From an uncultured Kordiimonas sp. (lineage in GTDB: Bacteria; Pseudomonadota; Alphaproteobacteria; Sphingomonadales; Kordiimonadaceae), in the NCBI GenBank assembly GCA_947492375.1, contig CANLMI010000002.1:1117529-1181528 (forward strand): DNA of 64,000 bases. The letters run 5' to 3'. The position numbers and the translations under genes are program-made. Below, one piece after another: positions 58,238 to 64,000 of the stretch. The first letter of the stretch is position 1. The number at the start of each line of letters is the position of its first letter. The notes below the pieces were generated by a model. The model saw only the letters and a program-made list of their open reading frames with translations. It made no database searches and was not told where the DNA came from.

Positions 58238-58261
58238 GAATTGTTTAAACAAAAGCAATTC
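58238..58261 (+). promoter_or_regulatory. Palindrome upstream of the HTH-helicase operon
   Basis: Inverted repeat GAATTG (58238-58243) and CAATTC (58256-58261) enclose most of the perfect palindrome TTGTTTAAACAA (58241-58252). It stands 60 bp before the first gene of the operon, so it is a candidate operator of the HTH protein encoded there. Inference. Confidence 0.5.
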
Positions 58262-58320
58262 AAACTTGTAGCTTGGCTAATTTTCCCGTATTTTCTCACG
58301 AATCCTTTTAGAGGTGATTC

Positions 58321-58503
58321 ATGACAACCGACATCATGACGATCCGCGAAGTCGCTGAGTATCTCAAGATCGCGGAGAAGACAGCTTATCGCCTTGCGGC
58401 AGAAGGCGAATTGCCAGGGTTCAAAGTGGGCGGAAGCTGGCGTTTCCGGCAGGCGGACATTGATAAATGGATAGACGAAGGAGCGAAAAAACATGACGAC
58501 TGA
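58321..58503 (+). CDS. Excisionase-type HTH protein, first gene of the defence-like operon
   Basis: 60 aa: MTIREVAEYLKIAEKTAYRL, AAEGELPGFKVGGSWRFRQA, DIDKWI. Complete HTH_17 winged-helix domain with little else. Ribosome site AGAGGTG lies five bases upstream. It overlaps the helicase gene by 11 bp. Such small HTH proteins precede helicase/methyltransferase systems, probably as controllers, and also act as excisionases; here the context argues for the first. Confidence 0.85.
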   Translation: MTTDIMTIREVAEYLKIAEKTAYRLAAEGELPGFKVGGSWRFRQADIDKWIDEGAKKHDD

Positions 58504-61354
58504 GTATCACGCAAAACTGTTTGCGCATGAGCTGAGCCGTCGGCATTCCGTTGGCGATTCAGAAAAACTCGCCAGCACGCTTCTTGATGCTCAAGTGGAT
58601 TTGAACCCGCATCAGGTAGAGGCCGCACTTTTCGCGTTCAAGTCGCCTTTTTCAAAGGGAGCGATCCTCGCCGATGAAGTTGGCTTGGGCAAAACGATTG
58701 AAGCTGGCCTGCTGCTTTCGCAAAAATGGATAGAAGGCAAGCGCCGGATCATTATCATTGGCCCGGCGAACCTGCGGAAGCAATGGTCACAAGAGATAGA
58801 GGAAAAATTCTATCTTCCAACCATGATCCTTGAAGCCAAAAACTATAATCGCATGGTCAAAGATGGGGTTCGCAACCCGTTTGACCAGAACGTCATTGTA
58901 ATTTGCTCGTTTCAATTTGCGGCTCGGCACGCAGAAGATTTGATGATAACGCCGTGGGATCTGGCCGTTATCGACGAAGCGCACAGGCTTAGAAATGTCT
59001 ATCGAACCGATAACAAGATCGGCAAAGCGCTGAAATCCGCTTTATCCAATGCGCCGAAGGTTTTACTGACCGCAACCCCTCTACAAAACTCGCTGATGGA
59101 GCTTTATGGCCTTGTCAGCATCATTGATGATTACGCTTTCGGAGATGCAAAGAGCTTCCGCGCACAGTATGCACGCATTACGGGCGAACATCAGTTCACC
59201 CAGCTTCAGGAGCGTTTGAAACCAATTTGTCACCGCACACTGCGGCGGCAGGTTTTGGAATATATCCGCTACACCAACCGGATTCCGATCACGCAGGAAT
59301 TTGTTCCGACAGAGGAAGAACAGGTTCTTTACGATATGGTGTCGGATTATCTCCAGCGTCCGTCGCTGAATGCGCTGCCAAGCAGCCAACGGACACTTAT
59401 GACGCTGATAATGCGCAAGCTATTGGCGTCATCGTCATTTGCCATTGCCGGCGCGCTCGATAGTCTCGCCCGAAAACTGGAACGCAGTCTGAAAGAGGAT
59501 CGGGAGCTTAAAAGGAATCTCGAAGAAGCCGAAGACGTTGAGATCACCGCCGATTTTGACAGTTTCGAGGAGGAAGCAGAAGAATGGGTAGATGATGAGG
59601 ATGACCCTGAACTTCTCAACGAAGAAGACATTGTTGCGATTGAACAGGAAATCGACGATCTGCGCTCGTTTCGTGATCTTGCCGTCTCCATCTCCGAGAA
59701 CGCCAAAGGTCTCGCGCTGTTGGAAGCTCTGAAAGCGGGCTTTGAAAAGGCGGAAGAACTGGAAGCGCCGCGCAAAGCTATCATCTTTACAGAATCCCGC
59801 CGGACACAGGACTATTTGCAAACGCTGCTTTCCAATAATGGGTTTGAAGGCAAGCTGGTTCTGTTCAATGGCTCAAACTCGGATGCGCAATCCAAGGCGA
59901 TTTATCAGCAATGGGTCCATGAGAACAAAAACACCGATAAGGTCACAGGTTCTCGCACGGCGGATATGCGCGCTGCCCTTGTCGATCACTTCCGTAATAA
60001 AGCCGAGATCATGATTGCGACGGAAGCGGCTGCCGAAGGCATCAATCTTCAATTCTGTTCGATTGTCGTGAACTATGATCTGCCATGGAACCCGCAACGG
60101 ATTGAACAGCGTATTGGCCGCTGCCACCGTTATGGTCAGCTACATGATGTTGTGGTGATTAACTTCCTCAACAAAAACAACGCTGCCGATCAGCGGGTGT
60201 ATGAATTGCTGTCGGAAAAATTCCAGTTGTTTTCCGGTGTGTTCGGCGCAAGCGACGAAGTGCTTGGCGCAGTTGAGTCCGGCGTGGAGTTTGAGAAGCG
60301 GATTGTTGGCATTTATCAAACTTGCCGAAGCTCCGAAGAGATTGAATCCGCTTTCGAGCGCTTGCAGGAGGAAATGGCCGCCCGCATTGATGAAACCATG
60401 CAGGACACGCGCAAGAAACTCTTGGAGAATTTTGACGCAGAGGTTCACGACCGGCTCAAGGTCAATCTTGATGAGGCGACCGAATATGTGAACCGCTATG
60501 AACGTATGCTGTGGACCGTCACCAAGCATGAATTGAAAGCCCATGCCGATTTTGACGACGGGTATCTCAGCTTCCTTCTGAAAAAGCCTGTGGGTGGTGT
60601 GGACTCGCCAACCGGGGCCTATCACCTCACGAAGAAAGGGCTGGAAGGACATCGTTACCGCCTTGGTCATCCGCTGGCGCAATTCGCGGTTGGGCAGGCA
60701 GGCGCGCGCAAACTAAATGGCGCTCATATCACTTTTGATTATTCAGCATGGCCACAAACGGCGGCCAATATTGATCCGCTGGTCGGAAAGTCAGGCACGC
60801 TGACCGTGCATAAGCTGTCCATTACCGGCGTCGATGCGCAGGACCATATCATCTATTCCGGCTTTGCTGATGATGGCACGAAGGTGAAACCGCGCGTGGC
60901 GGCAAGACTATTTGAGTTGCCGGTGAAATTGCATGACGCCAGTGCCACCCACCCCGATGAAAAGCTGCTAGACGGCATCAAGGCGCGCAAGCAGACAATC
61001 CTTGAAGACCTGGCGGCAACGCAAAGCGAATGGTTTGATGATGAAATGGAAAAGCTCGACAACTGGGCGCGGGACAAACGCGCAGGGTTAAAAGCGGACC
61101 TCAAAGATTATGATGACCAGATCAAAGACCTGAAAAAGCAGGTGCGCCAGACCGGTAATCTGCCGGATAAGCTGGCGCTGCAAAAACAGGTCCGCACTCT
61201 GGAACAAAAACGCGAAGAAGCATGGCGCGCCTATGATGACGCGGCCAAAGATATTGAAAAACAAAAGGACACATTTCTGGACGTGGTGGAAAGCCGGATG
61301 CAACAGGATGTGTCAGAAGAACATTTATTCACCATCCGGTGGACGATTGAATAA
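58493..61354 (+). CDS. SNF2-like helicase (HepA/RapA type)
   Basis: 953 aa. ATPase motifs: I DEVGLGKTIEAGLL (61-74), II VIDEAHRLRN (159-168), III LLTATPLQNS (191-200), V AAEGINL (513-519), VI QRIEQRIGRCHRYGQ (535-549). Between the two RecA-like lobes lies an acidic insert (343-386, ADFDSFEEEAEEWVDDEDD). C-terminal 350 residues contain coiled coil (LDNWARDKRAGLKADLKDYD; LQKQVRTLEQKREEAWRAYD). Uses ATP to move on DNA or remodel protein-DNA complexes; no nuclease motif seen. Coupled with the HTH gene and 11 bp before the methyltransferase. Confidence 0.9.
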   Translation: MTTEYHAKLFAHELSRRHSVGDSEKLASTLLDAQVDLNPHQVEAALFAFKSPFSKGAILADEVGLGKTIEAGLLLSQKWIEGKRRIIIIGPANLRKQWSQEIEEKFYLPTMILEAKNYNRMVKDGVRNPFDQNVIVICSFQFAARHAEDLMITPWDLAVIDEAHRLRNVYRTDNKIGKALKSALSNAPKVLLTATPLQNSLMELYGLVSIIDDYAFGDAKSFRAQYARITGEHQFTQLQERLKPICHRTLRRQVLEYIRYTNRIPITQEFVPTEEEQVLYDMVSDYLQRPSLNALPSSQRTLMTLIMRKLLASSSFAIAGALDSLARKLERSLKEDRELKRNLEEAEDVEITADFDSFEEEAEEWVDDEDDPELLNEEDIVAIEQEIDDLRSFRDLAVSISENAKGLALLEALKAGFEKAEELEAPRKAIIFTESRRTQDYLQTLLSNNGFEGKLVLFNGSNSDAQSKAIYQQWVHENKNTDKVTGSRTADMRAALVDHFRNKAEIMIATEAAAEGINLQFCSIVVNYDLPWNPQRIEQRIGRCHRYGQLHDVVVINFLNKNNAADQRVYELLSEKFQLFSGVFGASDEVLGAVESGVEFEKRIVGIYQTCRSSEEIESAFERLQEEMAARIDETMQDTRKKLLENFDAEVHDRLKVNLDEATEYVNRYERMLWTVTKHELKAHADFDDGYLSFLLKKPVGGVDSPTGAYHLTKKGLEGHRYRLGHPLAQFAVGQAGARKLNGAHITFDYSAWPQTAANIDPLVGKSGTLTVHKLSITGVDAQDHIIYSGFADDGTKVKPRVAARLFELPVKLHDASATHPDEKLLDGIKARKQTILEDLAATQSEWFDDEMEKLDNWARDKRAGLKADLKDYDDQIKDLKKQVRQTGNLPDKLALQKQVRTLEQKREEAWRAYDDAAKDIEKQKDTFLDVVESRMQQDVSEEHLFTIRWTIE

Positions 61355-61365
61355 GGGGGCCGCTG

Positions 61366-63414
61366 ATGAGCGCTGATAAGAAAATGACGATAGAGGAAGC
61401 CGCTGAAAAAGGTCTCTTGAGTGCGGACGTGGCGCAGGAAAAGCGCGATGCGCTCAAGCAATTGTTCCCCGAAGTGTTCACCGAAGACACAATCGACTTT
61501 GAACAGCTTCGCCGTGTCATGGGTGACTGGGTGGAGCCGGGCAAGGAACGCTATGGCCTGAACTGGCCGGGCAAGGCCGAGTGTATGAAGGTCATTCAAG
61601 CGCCGAGTATCGCCACACTGAAACCTGCGCGTGACGAAAGCGTCAATTTCTATGAGACGGAAAACCTCTTTATCGAAGGCGATAATCTGGAAGTCCTGAA
61701 ACTTCTCCAGAAAGCCTATTTCGGCAAGATCAAGATGATCTATATCGACCCGCCCTATAATACGGGTAAGGAATTTATCTACCCGGACAAATATCAGGAA
61801 AACCTCGACACCTATCTCGCCTATACGGAGCAGGTTGATGATGAAGGCAAGAAATTTGCGACCAATACAGATTCAAGTGGGCGCTTTCATTCCAACTGGC
61901 TCAATATGATGTTTCCACGTCTTTATTTAGCTAGAAATTTACTACGTGAAGATGGCGTAATTTTTATTTCTATTGGCAATGACGAATTTGAAAATTTAGT
62001 GCGGCTTTGCCACTTAATATTCGGCGAAGAAAATTTTATCGAATGCCTAACTTGGAACAAAAGAGTTCCAAAAAATGATAAAGGCATAGGCAATATTCAT
62101 GAATACATATTGCTTTACGTAAAAGATGCCTCGCTAAAGCCAGAATTTAATATGCGTAAAGATGGCTTAGATGATGTCTACGAATTAGTCGGAAAATTAA
62201 AACGAGATCGAACAAGCATTCCAGAAGCAGAGCTTCAAATAAAAAGGCTATACAAAAAGAATGACTATGACCGTGGTATAACCCTCTATAACTCTCTTGA
62301 TTTTGAGTATCGCTTATGGGGGAAGATTAACATGAGTTGGCCAAATGCAAATACATTTGGTCCAGACTACGAGGTCTTACACCCGAGAACTAATAAGCCT
62401 GTAAAAATGCCCGATCGGGGTTGGCGTTGGAAAGAAGAAACATTCAATGAAGCAGCGAACAGAGTAGATGGCGTTTACCAAAATGTAATAGAACTCCATG
62501 ACGGAAGTTTTATGTGCGGAAAAATCTGGTTTTCAAAAGATGAACAAACACAGCCAAGCTCAATAACGTACTTTGACGATGTGAACAATTTTTTGTTGCG
62601 GTCTATAATTTCCACGAAAAGCGATGGGGGTGTAGAGGTAGAAAACTTATTCGAGGGGAAAAACTTCTTTTCATATCCAAAACCAACTCACTTAATTAAA
62701 ACACTCCTATCATCTCAAGAAGCAAACGACGAAGATATATTTTTAGATTTTTTTGCTGGATCAGCAACCACGGCGCACGCGCTTATGGATATGTCCGCAG
62801 AAGACGATGTGAGGCGCAAATATATTATGGTCCAACTTCCTGAGCATGTGGAGGAAGGCAGCGAAGCTCACAAAAATGGATATAAAACTGTATCCGATTT
62901 ATCGAAGGAACGCATGCGTCGTGCGGCCAACAAAATCGCAAATCAAGGAAATGGGAAGTTGAATCTGGATGGTTCAGCTAAACAAGATCTAGGTTTCAAA
63001 GTTTTCAAACTCGACCAATCCAATTTCAACCTATGGGACGGAGACGCAGAAAAGACCGAAGACCTCGCCAAGCAACTCGAACTCCATGTCGATCATATCG
63101 ACCAGGAAAGCAGCCCAGAAGACATTCTCTATGAATTGCTTTTGAAAGCCGGCTTTGAGCTGACCACAAAAGTCGAGAAAAAGACAATGGCGGGCAAGGA
63201 TGTGTATGCCGTGTCAGACGGCGCCATGCTGATCTGCCTCGATAAAGAGATCACGCCGGAACTGATTGACGCGCTGGCGGACGCCAACCCGCTTCAAGTC
63301 ATCTGCCTTGATGAAGGCTTCAAAGGTAATGACCAACTCAAGACCAATGCCGTTCAGACCTTCAAATCACGCGCCAAGGAAGACGAAGAACCCATCGTCT
63401 TCCGCACGGTTTAG
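61366..63414 (+). CDS. Type III Mod-like DNA methyltransferase with AT-rich central part
   Basis: 682 aa; GGGGG before the ATG. Motif IV MIYIDPPYNTG (DPPY at 128-131), motif I FLDFFAGSATTAHALM (459-474), so motif order is IV then I, as in beta-class type III Mod enzymes (m6A). C-terminal region (FKVFKLDQSNFNLWDGDAEK; ADANPLQVICLDEGFKGN) matches Mod proteins. Between residues 183 and about 545 base composition falls to clearly AT-rich, while both ends are GC-rich like the neighbours. This middle part includes the expected target-recognition domain. Methylates host DNA at an unknown site. Confidence 0.92.
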   Translation: MSADKKMTIEEAAEKGLLSADVAQEKRDALKQLFPEVFTEDTIDFEQLRRVMGDWVEPGKERYGLNWPGKAECMKVIQAPSIATLKPARDESVNFYETENLFIEGDNLEVLKLLQKAYFGKIKMIYIDPPYNTGKEFIYPDKYQENLDTYLAYTEQVDDEGKKFATNTDSSGRFHSNWLNMMFPRLYLARNLLREDGVIFISIGNDEFENLVRLCHLIFGEENFIECLTWNKRVPKNDKGIGNIHEYILLYVKDASLKPEFNMRKDGLDDVYELVGKLKRDRTSIPEAELQIKRLYKKNDYDRGITLYNSLDFEYRLWGKINMSWPNANTFGPDYEVLHPRTNKPVKMPDRGWRWKEETFNEAANRVDGVYQNVIELHDGSFMCGKIWFSKDEQTQPSSITYFDDVNNFLLRSIISTKSDGGVEVENLFEGKNFFSYPKPTHLIKTLLSSQEANDEDIFLDFFAGSATTAHALMDMSAEDDVRRKYIMVQLPEHVEEGSEAHKNGYKTVSDLSKERMRRAANKIANQGNGKLNLDGSAKQDLGFKVFKLDQSNFNLWDGDAEKTEDLAKQLELHVDHIDQESSPEDILYELLLKAGFELTTKVEKKTMAGKDVYAVSDGAMLICLDKEITPELIDALADANPLQVICLDEGFKGNDQLKTNAVQTFKSRAKEDEEPIVFRTV

Positions 63415-63427
63415 GGGGAGAAAAACA

Positions 63428-64000
63428 ATGAAAATGAGCAAAAAGCCCTTGCCGATTTCAACCATTTGCGCGTGGAAAGCTAGGATTGATCCGACACCAG
63501 ATTACCAGCGGCCACCAGCGTGGTCGAGAAAACAGAAACAGCTTTTGATAGATTCAATTCTTCGGGAATACGACATTCCAAAGATGTATTGGCGCGCAGT
63601 CGATAGAGATGATGGAATTAAATTTGAAGTGATTGACGGTCAGCAGCGCCTTCGAACTATTTGGGAATATCAATCAGGCGGCTTTGCCCTCGCAAAGAAC
63701 ATCGATCCTGTAAATGGTATCAGTTGCGGCGGGTTGAAATATGCGGACTTGGATTTGGATATTAGCACGATTTTTGATGCTTATCCGGTCGATGTTGTAA
63801 TCGTCGATGATGCCATTCAAACGGATGAGGAAGATGAAGTCCGAGATATGTTTCTCCGCCTTCAGAATGGCACCACTTTGAAGGCGCAAGAGAAACGAAA
63901 TGCAATGCCCGGACAAATGCGGGACTTCATTAAGGACATTGCTGAACACAAGTTTTTTGAAAACTGTAAGTTCTCCAATTCTCGATTTGCTTTCGATCAC
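63428..64000 (+). CDS. DUF262 domain protein, C-terminus off the window
   Basis: 191 codons visible, open at the right edge; start ATG 63428 with GGGGGAG nine bases upstream and 13 bp after the methyltransferase stop. Contains the DUF262 (ParB/sulfiredoxin-like) core: DPTPDYQRPPAWSRKQKQLL, IPKMYWRAV, FEVIDGQQRLRTIWEYQSGG and LRLQNGTTLKAQEKRNAMPG, with the key IDGQQR motif intact. DUF262 proteins, for example GmrSD, hydrolyse NTPs and can cleave modified DNA. Likely an effector or sensor of this operon. Confidence 0.85.
   Translation, partial: MKMSKKPLPISTICAWKARIDPTPDYQRPPAWSRKQKQLLIDSILREYDIPKMYWRAVDRDDGIKFEVIDGQQRLRTIWEYQSGGFALAKNIDPVNGISCGGLKYADLDLDISTIFDAYPVDVVIVDDAIQTDEEDEVRDMFLRLQNGTTLKAQEKRNAMPGQMRDFIKDIAEHKFFENCKFSNSRFAFDH

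Larger units (their letters stand above)
57680..58320. other. Non-coding region between ardC and the defence-like operon
   Basis: About 640 bp without a supported gene. GC-rich part near ardC has short hairpins (GGCAGCTTGCTGCC near 57775). Three 10-bp units ending GGGTAT lie at 58091-58120 in exact phase. The last 200 bp are AT-rich and hold the inverted repeat GAATTG/CAATTC around the palindrome TTGTTTAAACAA (58238-58261). It carries the divergent promoters. Confidence 0.5.

Noticed and set aside
58321-63414. DISARM class 1 (drmD-drmMI) system
   Set aside because: The SNF2 helicase would fit, but the methyltransferase is a type III Mod-like enzyme and drmA, drmB and drmC are not seen in the window.
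61366-63414. Ordinary type III restriction-modification system
   Set aside because: No res gene directly follows mod; an SNF2 helicase precedes it and a DUF262 gene follows it. A res gene beyond the window cannot be excluded.
1-64000. CRISPR array
   Set aside because: No set of regularly spaced identical repeats with unique spacers was seen. The regular short repeats are 10-bp regulatory-type units.

Overview
The window looks like an alphaproteobacterial chromosome segment. The trb/traG/relaxase/DUF2285/DUF736/DUF2274 gene set is typical of integrative and conjugative elements (ICEs) of Rhizobiales-like bacteria, and the head and transposition genes resemble Mu-like phages of that class. The species cannot be named from sequence alone. 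Two mobile elements fill almost everything and meet at a tRNA-Arg 3'-end fragment near 33.3 kb.

Region A (1 to about 32.7 kb) is a Mu-like transposable prophage, nearly all on the minus strand, so the phage map reads from high to low coordinates. In phage order it carries: a repressor and an extra gene on the plus strand, Ner, a 51-codon gene, a Ner-adjacent DNA-binding protein, MuA transposase, MuB ATPase, a block of small early genes, GemA, a Mor/C-type activator, lysis genes (M15 endolysin, holin, coiled-coil membrane protein), small and large terminase, gp29 portal, gpF with a C-terminal nuclease-like domain, gpG, a plus-strand moron, protease/scaffold, capsid genes, sheath and tube, a frameshifted tail chaperone, tape measure, and a P2-type baseplate (U, X, D, V, W, J, I) with tail fibres. 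The last gene runs off the left edge, so the right phage end is not in the window. A 17-bp element occurs four times, each 34-58 bp upstream of a late-block start, and is proposed as the late promoter set driven by the Mor/C protein.

Region B (about 32.7-33.3 kb) is a junction. It holds transposase-site-like repeats at the phage end, a decayed integrase pseudogene, and a 45-bp tRNA-Arg(CCG) 3' fragment that serves as an attachment site.

Region C (33.3 kb to the right edge) is an ICE. It has a tyrosine integrase, a minus-strand transfer block (DUF736, DUF2274, trbI-G-F-L-J-E-D-C-B, a CopG-like protein, traG), a hipBA toxin-antitoxin pair on the plus strand, a relaxase/traF/DUF2840/excisionase-like operon, a DUF2285-type activator, a second DUF736 gene, parB, small genes and the ArdC antirestriction protein.

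At the right end, a plus-strand operon (excisionase-type HTH, SNF2-like helicase, type III Mod-like DNA methyltransferase, DUF262 protein, then off the edge) looks like a defence or DNA-modification system. It is the best candidate here for an incompletely described system. The middle of its methyltransferase is strikingly AT-rich, as if the target-recognition part had been exchanged.
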